Shown one piece after another: positions 27,028 through 36,600 of a stretch of 64,000 bases of DNA. How positions within the stretch are numbered: the stretch's first letter is position 1; each line of letters opens with the position of its first letter. Source of the DNA: Actinomycetes bacterium (GTDB lineage: Bacteria; Actinomycetota; Acidimicrobiia; Acidimicrobiales; Palsa-688); NCBI GenBank assembly GCA_021850325.1, contig JAJZMF010000020.1, forward strand, positions 175,761-239,760. The letters are read 5' to 3'. The translations under genes were made by a program, and so were the position numbers. Below the pieces are notes generated by a model. That model saw nothing but the letters and a program-made list of their open reading frames with translations. It did no database searches and was not told where the DNA came from.

Positions 27028-28031
27028 ACCCTTTCTGCTATGGCGTCGCCGAACTGCCCGGTGCTCATGGGGCCGGCGGGCTTGAACTCCTGGACTGCTT
27101 TGTATATCCGGGCCGCCTGGTCGGCAAGCCCGAGGTGGTCGAGCATCATGGCGGCCGAGATGATGGCCGCCGTCGGGTTCGCCTTACCCGTGCCGGCGAT
27201 GTCGGGAGCGCTCCCGTGCACCGGCTCGAACATGGAGGGCCCGGTCCGGGCCGGGTTGATGTTGCCCGAGGCCGCTCGCCCGATGCCGCCTGCGACCGCC
27301 CCTGCCAGGTCGGTCAGGATGTCCCCGAAGAGGTTGTCGGTCACGATGACGTCGTAGCGGGCCGGCGCCTCGACCATGTAGATGCACGCCGCGTCCACGT
27401 GGTTGTAAGCGGTCGCCACGTCGGGGTGCTCGGCCGCGACGAGGTCGAACGTCCGCTGCCACAGGTCACCGGCGTAGGTGAGCACATTGGTCTTGTGCAC
27501 CAGGGTGAGGTGGCGACGACGGGACTCTGCCAGGTCGAAGGCGTACCTGATGCAGCGTTCGACCCCGAAACGGGTGTTCACCGAACCCTGCGTGGCCACC
27601 TCGGCCGGCGTCCCTTTGCGCAGGAAGCCGCCCTCACCAGCGTAGGTCCCCTCGGTGTTCTCCCTGATGACGGCGAAGTCGATGGGCACCCCTGCACCCA
27701 CCGAGGCTGCGGCCTGGAAAGGCCGCAGGTTCACGTAGAGGTCGAGCTCGAAGCGCAGGCGCAGCAGGAGGCCCCTCTCGAGCACGCCCGGGGGCACCTC
27801 CGGGGATCCGATGGCTCCGAGCAGGATGGCGTCGAAGCCCCTCAGCTCGTCCAGCACGCTGTCGGGCAGGACCTCGCCCGTGGCCAGGTACCGCCGGGCC
27901 CCCAGGTCGTACTCGACCGTCTCCAGGCGGGCACCGGCAGCCCGTGCCACCTTGAGAGCCTCAGCGGTCACCTCGGTCCCGATGCCGTCGCCACCCACTA
28001 CGGCGATGCGGTGGGCAGTGGTACTGGTCAC
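27024..28031 (-). CDS. leuB: 3-isopropylmalate dehydrogenase
   Basis: 335 residues. [20 protein letters not shown] opens the fold; [24 protein letters not shown], and [20 protein letters not shown] provide substrate, Mg2+ and NAD binding, and [20 protein letters not shown] closes it. It is a short actinobacterial-type beta-decarboxylating dehydrogenase that could also serve 3-methylmalate in the citramalate route. GTG 28031 is chosen for GGGAGGAG about 8 nt upstream. First structural gene behind a candidate attenuator. Confidence 0.94.
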   Translation of the reverse strand: MTSTTAHRIAVVGGDGIGTEVTAEALKVARAAGARLETVEYDLGARRYLATGEVLPDSVLDELRGFDAILLGAIGSPEVPPGVLERGLLLRLRFELDLYVNLRPFQAAASVGAGVPIDFAVIRENTEGTYAGEGGFLRKGTPAEVATQGSVNTRFGVERCIRYAFDLAESRRRHLTLVHKTNVLTYAGDLWQRTFDLVAAEHPDVATAYNHVDAACIYMVEAPARYDVIVTDNLFGDILTDLAGAVAGGIGRAASGNINPARTGPSMFEPVHGSAPDIAGTGKANPTAAIISAAMMLDHLGLADQAARIYKAVQEFKPAGPMSTGQFGDAIAERV

Positions 28032-28107
28032 TTCCGGCGCTCCTCCCTTGTCACCGACCGGCGAGCCTCGATCTCCCATGTGCAACGCTCGACAAGTCCT
28101 CGGATAT

Positions 28108-28137
28108 GAAAACGACCGCCCCCGGGGGGACGGTCGT
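28108..28137 (-). terminator. Rho-independent terminator in the leuB leader (candidate attenuator)
   Basis: On the minus strand, ACGACCG and CGGTCGT arms with a C-run/G-run core (28112-28137) are followed by TTTTC. It lies about 75 nt upstream of leuB and 28 nt downstream of a short leader ORF. A second hairpin, CCACCC/GGGTGG, lies between the two. Confidence 0.7.
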
Positions 28138-28165
28138 AGGACGCACCACCCGGACAGGGTGGGCG

Positions 28166-28240
28166 TCAGCTGCTGGTTACTACCGCATGCGCGACCGGAC
28201 GGTCCTGCGGCGTGCGGCAGTAGGCGGCCTCGAAGTTCAT
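28166..28240 (-). CDS. Candidate leader peptide of the leuB-ilvE-cimA operon (24 aa)
   Basis: ATG 28240 is preceded by GGAAGG and encodes 24 residues beginning [11 protein letters not shown] and ending AHAVVTSS. The two adjacent valine codons are both GTA, a rare codon in this GC-rich genome. A short ORF with tandem rare codons for a branched-chain amino acid, followed by a terminator and then branched-chain synthesis genes, is the arrangement expected for ribosome-mediated attenuation. The peptide lacks a leucine run, so control by valine is inferred and not proven. Confidence 0.55.
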   Translation of the reverse strand: MNFEAAYCRTPQDRPVAHAVVTSS

Positions 28241-28250
28241 AGGCCTTCCA

Positions 28251-28279
28251 AGTATCGCAGACCGGTGCCGGGCATGCAA
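28251..28279 (-). promoter_or_regulatory. Candidate promoter of the leuB leader
   Basis: Minus strand TTGCAT (28274-28279), 17-bp spacer, GATACT (28251-28256). Transcription would start only a few bases before the leader-peptide ATG. Confidence 0.55.
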
Positions 28280-28401
28280 ACCAGGCCCACGCCCGGCAGT
28301 GCCGGCCCATGGCGCCCGCCTTGGCCCGGCCAGGGCGCCCTAAGCCCCACGGGACAGGCGTCGGGGCGGGCCCGGGGCACCAACCGGTGACCAGTCCCTG
28401 G

Positions 28402-28407
28402 TACCCT
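28402..28407 (+). promoter_or_regulatory. -10 element TACCCT for greA (leaderless)
   Basis: TACCCT followed by 6 nt and the greA ATG. Confidence 0.4.
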
Positions 28408-28413
28408 GCGCCC

Positions 28414-28878
28414 ATGGCTACTACCAAGTTGTCGCCGTCGACATACGAGCGGCTACAGGCGGAGCTGGATGACCTGCGCACCCGGGGACGGGTGGACATA
28501 GCGCGCGACATCGAGGCTGCCCGTGCACTTGGTGACCTGTCCGAGAACGGCGACTACCATGCGGCCAAGGACGCCCAGGGCAAGATGGAGGCCCGCATCC
28601 GCCAGCTGGAGTCAATGCTGAAGGACGCAGAGGTGGTGGACGGTTCGCCCACCGACGTGGTGGCACCCGGGGCCATCGTCCGGTTGCGCTACGTGGGCGA
28701 CGACGACGTCGAGCGCTACCTGGTGGGCTCGATCGAGGAACGCGACTCGGGCACCCAGGTCATCTCGCCCGGCTCCCCCCTGGGGCAGGCGCTGATGGGG
28801 AAGCGGGCGGGTGCCGTCGTCAGCTACGAGGCCCCGAGCGGCGCCCTCCAGGTCGAGGTCATCGCCGTCGGGGACTGA
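28414..28878 (+). CDS. greA: Transcription elongation factor GreA
   Basis: 154 residues. The N-terminal antiparallel coiled coil ([20 protein letters not shown] to [14 protein letters not shown]) carries the tip acidic motif in [18 protein letters not shown]; the C-terminal FKBP-like domain follows ([20 protein letters not shown]). GreA stimulates RNA polymerase to cleave backtracked RNA. ATG 28414 follows a TACCCT motif by 6 nt; an in-frame extension upstream has no family similarity. Confidence 0.95.
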   Translation: MATTKLSPSTYERLQAELDDLRTRGRVDIARDIEAARALGDLSENGDYHAAKDAQGKMEARIRQLESMLKDAEVVDGSPTDVVAPGAIVRLRYVGDDDVERYLVGSIEERDSGTQVISPGSPLGQALMGKRAGAVVSYEAPSGALQVEVIAVGD

Positions 28879-28918
28879 CGGCAACAGCACCACCTGACGC
28901 CGGGCCCCGGCACTGCCC

Positions 28919-28938
28919 CCGGCCCCCCATCGGGCCGG
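28919..28938 (+). terminator. GC-rich hairpin after greA, weak terminator candidate
   Basis: A 7-bp stem CCGGCCC/GGGCCGG with a 6-nt loop lies 40 nt after greA. There is no T-tract, so intrinsic termination is doubtful. Confidence 0.3.
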
Positions 28939-29026
28939 CCCTCAACTGACTGCTCAATTCAGGCTGGTCATCGGCCGAAGAGGCTTGTGCGGTCATGAGC
29001 ACGTCCCACCTACCAGGTTGCCCGGT

Positions 29027-31747
29027 GTGAACATCCGGCACGGAACTGTCGATGCCCATGTCGGGAAGTCGCGGCGGCGCCCCGCCAGCAGAGCGGCGCG
29101 CCCCGGGACCGTTGTCGCCGCCGGTCTGCCCGTAGCCCTCGCCGGGTGGTCGGTGCTCCCCGGGTACCGTCCGGCCCCCCTCGTCCCCCTGGGCTTGGCC
29201 CTGCTCGGAGCAGCGGTACTGGTGCTCGCGGCCCAGCTCGCCAGCGCCGACCAGCCCCGCCCCGCTCCCCCGGCCCGGGTCCTCGACCTGGGCCATCATG
29301 ACCAGCCCCTCCTCGGCTCCCCGGAGCCGGACGGCGCACCGCCCGGCTCCCCACCCGGACGGTGGTCGGACCCGGCGCTGGTCGGGGTGGGGCGCTGGTT
29401 GGCCCACTGGCCCGGCATCGCCGGAGTGAACGCCGCATCGTGGTGGGCTGCCCGGACAGGGGCGGCCGGGCTGCTCTGCGCGCTCGGGCTGGAAGCGGCC
29501 GGAGCCCCGCACGCCCTCGCCTGGGCGGCCGTCGCTGCTGCCGTGGTGACCGGGACGGCCCTGTTGCCGGCCGGTCGCCACCTGGTGCACCTGTCGGTCG
29601 CCCTCGTGACCGTGGTGGGTGCCGGGGTATCGCTGTCCGGCCTGGTGGCACTGGGCCAGGGCCACCTGACGGGCCCGTTACTGCCCCACGCGCCCTGGTG
29701 GCCCCGGAGCGGGTCTCTCGACAACGTCGCCGTCCAGGCCACAACCACAGTTGTCCTCCTCTGCCTGGGCGCCGTCAGCCTCCCTTCGATGAACCCCACT
29801 TCCCGGGCCGGGGGACGAAAGGCCCGGCGCGCCCTGGTCTGGGCCGGACTGGGCACCGCGGTCACCACCTGGTACGCAGCGGTACCGGCTCTGCTGTGGA
29901 CAGCCGGCCTGTCCCGGGGCACGGCCGGAGGGCAGGGCGGGGTCGTCCGGGCGCTGGTCGCCGCGTCCGGCCGGCTCCTGCAGCCGCTGGGCGGTGGCGA
30001 CAGCCGGGCCCTGGCCCAGGCCGTTCTGGTCACAGCCTGCCTGGCGGGCGCACTGGGGCTCGCCGGTGGCGCCAACGGCGTGGCTGTCGCCGCCGTCGGG
30101 ACGGCGCGTGCGGCTCGGGGCGGGCGTCACGGCACCTCTGGGGCCTCGGCGCGCGCCGTGCCCGCCCCGGGGGGGACCGGGCTGGCCCGGCCGGCCCTGC
30201 TGATCATCGCCCTGCTCGGTGCCGGGGCGGCCGCCGGGGCAGCTGTGGGTGGTCTCAACGCGCTTGCACTGATCACCCTGGGGAGCCTGGCGGCCAGCGC
30301 CATGGCCCTGACCGCCTTGGCACCACCCGCTCTACCCCGGGTGGAACACCTGCCCGGCCCGGTGAGAGCAGCCGTAGCCGCCACCTGGGCCCTGGCTGTG
30401 ACGGTCGCGGTAGGTTCAGCCGGCCCGGTGCCACTCGTCGTCGTGGGGGTGACCGCGCTGGCCGGGGCGTTCGCCGTCGGGTGGCGGGGCCAGGCAGGAG
30501 GCGGGCGCGCCACAGGCGGGTGGCGCCCGCACCACGTCGCCCTCCCCTGGAGCACGGCAGCGGCAGCCCTGGTGGTCACGGCTGCCGTAACCGGCCTGGA
30601 AGCTGTACCCCAGCGCGGTGCCGGTGCTCCGGCTCTCTGGAGGGGCTTGGCGGTGGTCGTCATGGGTGCCGGGGTCGTGGTGCTCGCCGTGTTCCCCGCC
30701 ACCTGGCGCCGGCGCAGCGCCCGGCTCGCCCAGGCAGCCGAAGAGCTCGGCGACACCGCCCTGCCCGCCGTTGCCGGCGCCTTGGAAGCCCTGGCCAGAG
30801 GGGAACCGGCAGAACTGCCGGTGTCGCAGACAGCCCACCTCCAGCACGTGGCCCGGGTCCTGGAGGGTGAGCTCAGCGCCCAGCACGCCTCGGACGAGGC
30901 CCAACGGCTGACCGAAGCCCTCTTGACCTCGTTACGCCAGGCCAACAGGGTCGCGGTGGCTGCCCGCTCGGTGGCCCAACTGGGCACGGAGAGGCTGGAG
31001 CGGCTCGTGGAGCGGCGGACGACGGCGCTGGCCAACGTCAACCGCCACCTGGTGGACTCCCAGCTGAGGCGGCGCCAGGTGATGGACCGCACGGTCCGGG
31101 TGGCCGAGGGTGAGCGGGCACGCATCGCCGCCAACCTCCACGACGGGCCCATCCAGCGGCTCGCCGCCGTAGGCCTGGTGCTGGACCGGTGCCTGCTGCG
31201 CCTGGAGCGGTCCGACCCCGAAGCGGCGCACGGGCTGGTGACGAGGGCACGCTCGGAGCTGAGCGCCGAGATCCAGGGCCTGCGCCAGATGATGAGCGAA
31301 CTGCGCCCGCCCATCCTGGACCAGGGCGGCCTCGACGCTGCCTTGCGCGACCACGTTGCGGCCTGGAGCGCGGCGCACGGCACCGAGGCGCGGTTCGAGT
31401 CGATCGGCCAGGCCAGCCTGAGCGCCGACAGTGAGACCGTCATCTACCGCATCGTCCAGGAAGCCCTGGCCAACGTGGCCAAGCACGCCAAGGCCTCCCT
31501 GACCACGGTGGTGCTCAGCGCCTCGGGCAACGGGGCCCAGGTCAGCGTCCGCGACAACGGCAAGGGGTTCGTCCAGTCCTCCCAACCCGACCTGTTGCGT
31601 GGCGGTCATTTCGGCTTGGTCGTGATGCGTGAGCGGGTCGAACTGGCGGCCGGCCGCTTCGAGGTCCGTAGCGCCCCCCACACCGGCACCGAGGTGACGG
31701 TGTGGCTCCCGGGCGTACCGGTCGACGAGCACGTGGGAGCCATGTGA
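29027..31747 (+). CDS. Membrane sensor histidine kinase (HisKA_3/NarL type) with about 14 membrane spans
   Basis: About 906 residues. The first roughly 560 residues contain about 14 hydrophobic spans, for example LVPLGLALLGAAVLVLAAQL, LVHLSVALVTVVGAGVSLSG and GLAVVVMGAGVVVLAVFPAT, far more than a usual kinase sensor and somewhat transporter-like. A helical linker leads to the dimerisation H-box ERARIAANLHDGPIQRLAAV (His near residue 705), then the ATPase N-box IVQEALANVAKHAKA and G-box VRDNGKGF. No HAMP, PAS or GAF domain was recognised. The start is uncertain: GTG 29027 is used, TTG 28985 is an alternative. It overlaps the next gene (GTGA). Confidence 0.82.
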   Translation: MNIRHGTVDAHVGKSRRRPASRAARPGTVVAAGLPVALAGWSVLPGYRPAPLVPLGLALLGAAVLVLAAQLASADQPRPAPPARVLDLGHHDQPLLGSPEPDGAPPGSPPGRWSDPALVGVGRWLAHWPGIAGVNAASWWAARTGAAGLLCALGLEAAGAPHALAWAAVAAAVVTGTALLPAGRHLVHLSVALVTVVGAGVSLSGLVALGQGHLTGPLLPHAPWWPRSGSLDNVAVQATTTVVLLCLGAVSLPSMNPTSRAGGRKARRALVWAGLGTAVTTWYAAVPALLWTAGLSRGTAGGQGGVVRALVAASGRLLQPLGGGDSRALAQAVLVTACLAGALGLAGGANGVAVAAVGTARAARGGRHGTSGASARAVPAPGGTGLARPALLIIALLGAGAAAGAAVGGLNALALITLGSLAASAMALTALAPPALPRVEHLPGPVRAAVAATWALAVTVAVGSAGPVPLVVVGVTALAGAFAVGWRGQAGGGRATGGWRPHHVALPWSTAAAALVVTAAVTGLEAVPQRGAGAPALWRGLAVVVMGAGVVVLAVFPATWRRRSARLAQAAEELGDTALPAVAGALEALARGEPAELPVSQTAHLQHVARVLEGELSAQHASDEAQRLTEALLTSLRQANRVAVAARSVAQLGTERLERLVERRTTALANVNRHLVDSQLRRRQVMDRTVRVAEGERARIAANLHDGPIQRLAAVGLVLDRCLLRLERSDPEAAHGLVTRARSELSAEIQGLRQMMSELRPPILDQGGLDAALRDHVAAWSAAHGTEARFESIGQASLSADSETVIYRIVQEALANVAKHAKASLTTVVLSASGNGAQVSVRDNGKGFVQSSQPDLLRGGHFGLVVMRERVELAAGRFEVRSAPHTGTEVTVWLPGVPVDEHVGAM

Positions 31748-32163
31748 CCGAGGGAGGGAGACTGAGCAACCTGCGGGCACCACGCCTGGTGGTGGTGGAC
31801 GACGACGTCCAGCTCGCCGAGGAACTGGCCGGCTTGTTCAGCGACGTCGGCTACGAAGTGGCCGGGGTGGCCCACGCCGCGCTCCAGGGGATCGACCTCG
31901 TGGCCAGGGCCAAACCGGACGTCGTCGTGATGGACGTCCGCATGGAGGGTATGAGCGGGACTGAGGCCGCCCAAATCCTGCGCCAGGACCATCCCGAGGT
32001 GCCCGTGGTGCTGCTGTCCGCTTACGACGACGGGGGCTTCGTCAAGGCGGCTGAAGACGCCCGGGTGGCTGCCTACCTGGTAAAGGGCTGCCCAGCCAGC
32101 GAGCTGTTGGGGACCGTCGACGCCGTGGTCGACGGCAACAGGGGGAGGTGGGACAGAGCATGA
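31744..32163 (+). CDS. Stand-alone response regulator receiver domain
   Basis: 139 residues and only a REC domain. Acidic pocket VVVDDDVQLAEE, phospho-acceptor Asp near residue 64 in PDVVVMDVRMEGMSG, switch Ser in VVLLSAYDDGG and the conserved Lys in AAYLVKGCPASELL. No DNA-binding or enzymatic output domain follows, so it probably relays phosphate or acts by protein contact, as CheY does. GTG overlaps the kinase stop and its own stop overlaps the next ATG, so all three genes form one operon. Confidence 0.87.
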   Translation: MTEGGRLSNLRAPRLVVVDDDVQLAEELAGLFSDVGYEVAGVAHAALQGIDLVARAKPDVVVMDVRMEGMSGTEAAQILRQDHPEVPVVLLSAYDDGGFVKAAEDARVAAYLVKGCPASELLGTVDAVVDGNRGRWDRA

Positions 32164-33581
32164 ACTTCCTTGGCCGCAGGAACAACCAGGCCCGTGCCCA
32201 GGGGCAGGTGGCGGCCGCTCCCGTGGGGCCTTCCCCGACAAGGGGGCTCACAACCGGCACGGGTGGGCCAGGCGTGCTCGCGCCCACGGGGCGGGCCGGC
32301 GCCGTACTGGAGGACGACCTGGTGCACCCGGGCCCGGGCACCTCCGCACCGCAACCCCCGCACCCCCTGCCCGCGCACACAGTGGCCGGGACCGCCACGT
32401 CAGGCGCCCGTAGGCCGGTGTACACCGTCCTCGTCGCCGACGATGCCCCTGCCACCAGGCAGGCTCTGGCCGAGCTCCTGGGTGACACCACCGACCTGGT
32501 CTGTGTCGGTGCCGTGGGCGACGCCGGCGAGGCCATCGCCCAGGCTGCCCGCTTCAGGCCCGACATGGCAGTACTGGACGTGCTCATGCCCGGTGGCGGG
32601 GGGCTGGCCGCAGCAGCCGGGATCCGGGAGGTCTCCCCCACCACCCGGGTGCTGGCGTACTCCGCCGCCTCTGACCGCTCCTCTGTGGTCCAGATGCTGC
32701 GTAACGGGGCGCTCGGTTACCTCGTCAAAGGGTCGGCTGCCCAGGACCTCCTGGACGGCCTGAGGCGGTGCGCCCGAGGTGCAACGGCCCTGTCCGCCGG
32801 CCTGTCCGACCACCTGGTCGCCGAGATGAGCGAGCAGGGCCAGACCGAGCGGGCGCTCAGCGCCGCGGCACGTGAGCGGTACGAGGAGCTGGCCCGGCTG
32901 CTCAAGCCGGGCGCGTCGAGCCCCACGTACCAGCCCGTGGTCAACCTGCGCACCGGAGCGCTCGTCGGCTACGAGGCGCTCACAGTCTTCAGCAACAAAC
33001 GGGGTTCGAGCACCGAGGACGTCTTCCGCGAAGCCCACCGAGCCGGGCTGGGGCTGGAGCTGGAGCTCCACACCGCGCGTCTGGCGGTTGCCGGGTTCCA
33101 GGCCGAACTTGCCCGGGGCTCGGGCCCGTACCTGGCCGTGAACGCCTCCCCGGGCCTCCTCTACCGGCCCAACCTGCTCGAGGTGCTCGCCGAACTGCCT
33201 GCCGACCGGGTCGTGGTCGAGATCACCGAGCAACGTCAGTTCGACTCCTACGACCAGCTACGCGACACAGTGCGCCTCGTCCACGAGAGGGGCATGAGGG
33301 TGGCGGTGGACGACACCGGCAACGGCTTCGCCGGGCTCACGCGCCTGGTCGACGTCTGTCCTGAGATCGTCAAGCTGGACCAGGGCCTCACCAGCCAGGT
33401 CGACACCGACCCCCCGCGCCGGGCCATGGTCACGGCCATGCGCCAGTTCGCCGACGAGATGGGCATCGACGTGGTGGCGGAGGGTATCGAGCGGGAGGAG
33501 CAGTTGGTCGTGCTGCGCGACATCGGTATCGACTGCGGCCAGGGCTACCTGCTCGGTAGGCCCGGGCCCCTGCCCGCCTGA
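32160..33581 (+). CDS. Receiver-EAL protein (predicted cyclic di-GMP phosphodiesterase)
   Basis: 473 residues. An 80-residue Pro/Gly/Thr-rich N-terminus precedes a REC domain (VLVADDAPATRQALAELLGD; phospho-Asp about residue 140 in AVLDVLMPGGGG; VKGSA). The EAL domain starts near residue 255: signature GYEALTVF (Glu about 272), AVNASPGLL, VVEITEQ, VDDTGNGFAGLTRL, IVKLDQGL, VVAEGIERE and GQGYLLGRP. The main metal and substrate ligands are there, so cleavage of c-di-GMP is likely; the usual DDFG is DDTG. ATG 32160 is backed by GGGGGAGG and overlaps the receiver stop. Confidence 0.9.
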   Translation: MNFLGRRNNQARAQGQVAAAPVGPSPTRGLTTGTGGPGVLAPTGRAGAVLEDDLVHPGPGTSAPQPPHPLPAHTVAGTATSGARRPVYTVLVADDAPATRQALAELLGDTTDLVCVGAVGDAGEAIAQAARFRPDMAVLDVLMPGGGGLAAAAGIREVSPTTRVLAYSAASDRSSVVQMLRNGALGYLVKGSAAQDLLDGLRRCARGATALSAGLSDHLVAEMSEQGQTERALSAAARERYEELARLLKPGASSPTYQPVVNLRTGALVGYEALTVFSNKRGSSTEDVFREAHRAGLGLELELHTARLAVAGFQAELARGSGPYLAVNASPGLLYRPNLLEVLAELPADRVVVEITEQRQFDSYDQLRDTVRLVHERGMRVAVDDTGNGFAGLTRLVDVCPEIVKLDQGLTSQVDTDPPRRAMVTAMRQFADEMGIDVVAEGIEREEQLVVLRDIGIDCGQGYLLGRPGPLPA

Positions 33582-33644
33582 GCCCGGGCACCCGGGGTGA
33601 GCCAAGGCACAGGGGAACGGGGCGGGCCAGCGGACGACGTCTCG

Positions 33645-33650
33645 TACGAT
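33645..33650 (+). promoter_or_regulatory. -10 element TACGAT for metH (leaderless)
   Basis: TACGAT, 6 nt before ATG 33657. The space is too short for a cobalamin riboswitch. Confidence 0.45.
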
Positions 33651-33656
33651 GTGGGG

Positions 33657-36600
33657 ATGGCTGGGCGCAATAGCACTTATCTGGAAGCGGTCCACGAAGG
33701 CCTGGTCATCTTCGACGGCGCCACGGGCACCAACATCCAGGCCCTGGGCCTGGGCCCGGACGACTTCGGAGGGGCGGCGCTCGAGGGGTGCAACGAGAAC
33801 CTGTGCGCCACCCGGCCGGACGTGGTCGCCGGGCTGCACCGGAGCTTCTTCGAGGTCGGGTGCCACGTGGTCGAGACCAACAGCTTCGGCAGCCTGCCCT
33901 GGGTCCTCGCCGAGTACGGGATGGGTGACAAGGCCCACCAACTTGCCCGTTCCTCGGCAGACATCGCCCGCGCCGTTGCCGACGGCTTCGGGCCCGGCCA
34001 CTTCGTGGCCGGTTCCCTCGGCCCCGGGACCAAGCTGGTCTCGCTGGGCCAGATCGGCTTCGAGGAGATGCGCGACGGCTACGCCGAGGCCGCCTCGGGC
34101 CTCCTGGCCGGTGGCGTCGACCTGCTCCTCATCGAGACATGCCAAGACCTCCTGCAGGTCAAGGCGGCGGTCATCGGCTGCCGGCGGGCGATGGCACAGG
34201 CCGGCCGTGAGGTGCCGCTCCAGGTCCAGGTGACCATCGAGACCACGGGCCGCATGCTCATGGGGAGCGAGATCGGCGCTGCCCTCACCACCGTGGACGC
34301 ACTGCGGCCAGACGTCCTGGGCCTCAACTGCGCCACGGGGCCGGCCGAGATGGGCGAGCACCTCCGCTACCTGAGCGCGCACAGCCGCATCCCCATCTCC
34401 TGCCTGCCCAACGCCGGCCTGCCCTCGGTGGTCGACGGCGCCATGCACTACGACCTGACCCCGGGGCAGCTGGCCGAGCACCACCTGCGGTTCGTCTCCG
34501 AGCTCGGCGTGCGGGTGGTGGGTGGCTGCTGCGGCACCACGCCCGAGCACCTGAGGGCTGTGGTCGAGGCCCTGGAGGGCACGCACCCGGCCCCCCGGAC
34601 GCCCGAATGGGAACCCGGGTGCGCCTCGCTCTACACCCATGTGCCCTACGACCAGGCACCCTCGGTACTGAACGTCGGGGAGCGCACGAACGCCAACGGG
34701 TCCAAGAAGTTCCGCGAGGCCATGCTGGCAGGCGATTGGGTGGCCTGCACGACCATGGCCAAGGAGGCCGTGGGGGCGGGCAGCCACATGCTCGACCTGT
34801 GCGTCGACTACACGGGGGCCGACGGCGTCGCCGACATGGCTGAACTTGCCAGCCGCTTCTCGACCCAGAACACGCTGCCGGTGATGCTCGACTCCACCGA
34901 GGCGCCGGTGATCGAGTGCGGCCTGCAACGCATTGCAGGCAAACCGGTGATCAACTCGGTGAACCTGGAAGAGGGCGACGGGCCCGGGACCCGCCTGGAC
35001 AGCTTCCTGCGTCTGGCCGCGCAGTACGGGGCGGCTGTCGTGTGCACCTGCATCGACACCGAGGGCCAGGCCCGCACCGCAGAGTGGAAGCTGCGTGCCG
35101 CCCGGGCCGTGCACGACCTGGCCGTCGGCCGCTACGGCATGCGCCCCGAGGATCTGTTCTTCGACGCCCTCGTCCTCCCGGTGAGCACCGGGATGGAGGA
35201 GAGCCGCCGAGACGGCCTGGAGACCATAGAGGGCATAAGGATGATCAAGGCCGAGCTGCCCGGGGTACGCACGCTGCTCGGCATCTCCAACGTCTCGTTC
35301 GGCCTCTCCCCGGCTGCGCGTCAAGCCCTCAACTCGGTCTTCCTGCACGAGTGCCAACAGGCGGGCCTCGATGCAGCCATCGTCAACTCGGCCCGGGTGC
35401 TCCCCCTGGACCGCATACAGCCCGAAGCGGTCGAAATCTGCCTCGACCTCATCTACGACCGGCGCGACCCTGCGCGGGGCTACGACCCGCTCGCCGAGCT
35501 CCTCCGGCTGTTCGAGGGGGTCAGTGCCCAGAGCAGCGCCACCGAGGACCGCAGCGACTGGCCCCTCGAGCGACGGCTGGAACAGCGTGTCGTCGAGGGG
35601 GCCAAGGAGGGCCTGGCCGACGAGCTCGAGCAGGCCCTCGGCTCCGGCTGGGAGGCGCTCGACCTGGTGAACGGCCCCCTCATGGCAGGCATGAAGACGG
35701 TGGGCGAGCTCTTCGGCGCTGGTCGGATGCAGCTGCCCTTCGTGCTCCAGTCGGCCGAGGTCATGAAGACCGCCGTGGCGTACCTGGAGCCCCACATGGC
35801 CCGCACCGGCGACCGGGGCAAGGGCAAGGTCGTCCTGGCCACCGTCAAGGGCGACGTCCATGACATTGGCAAGAACCTGGTCGACATCATCCTCACGAAC
35901 AACGGTTACGAGGTGTACAACCTCGGCACCAAGGTGGCCCTCTCCGACATGGTCGCAAAAGCCCAGGAGGTGGGGGCCGACGTGATCGGCATGTCCGGTC
36001 TCCTGGTCAAGTCCACGCTGATAATGAGGGACAACCTGGTCGAGCTCAACGAACGCGGCCTGGACCGTTACCCGGTGATCCTGGGCGGTGCAGCCCTGAC
36101 CCGCACCTTCGTGGAGCGCGACCTCCGGGCGCAGTACAAGGGCCGGCTCTTCTACGGCAAGGACGCCTTCGAGGGCCTCCACACCATCGACCGCCTGGTG
36201 GCACTCACCCGCTCAGGCCAGGACGACCCGGCTTTCGGGCGCGCCCCGGGGGGCCGTCCCGGAGTGCCCCCCCGCCGTCCGGGCGCCGGTAAGGCCGGGG
36301 CGCCGACAGACCGGCCGGGACGCGCCCCTTCCGTGGTGACCGACAACCCCGTGTTCGTGCCGCCCTTCATCGGCACCCGAGTCGAACGGGGCATGCCGCT
36401 GGCCGAGGTGGCCAGGTACCTGAACGAGACGTCCCTCTTCCGTAACCAATGGGGCTACCGGCCCGCGGAGGGCGAGACGGACCGGGACTTCAAAACCCGG
36501 GTGCGCCGTGTCCTCCGCCACCAGCTCGCGTACGCCCAGCAGGAAGACCTGCTCAGGCCGGCCGTGGTCTACGGCTACTTCCCAGCCGGCTCGGACGGTG

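Noticed and set aside
28141..28168. T-box-like GGGTGGTGC in the leuB leader
   Set aside because: It resembles part of the T-box antiterminator sequence, but the ACC needed for tRNA pairing and the upstream specifier stem were not found; a leader-peptide attenuator fits better.
33582..33656. Cobalamin riboswitch before metH
   Set aside because: Only 75 nt are available, a TACGAT -10 lies 6 nt before the ATG, and no B12-box was seen.
33258..36182. 974-codon open frame antisense to metH and the EAL gene
   Set aside because: Its composition (His/Gln/Val/Gly-rich) is the usual product of reading the opposite strand of GC-rich genes; the plus strand carries a full MetH with all motifs.
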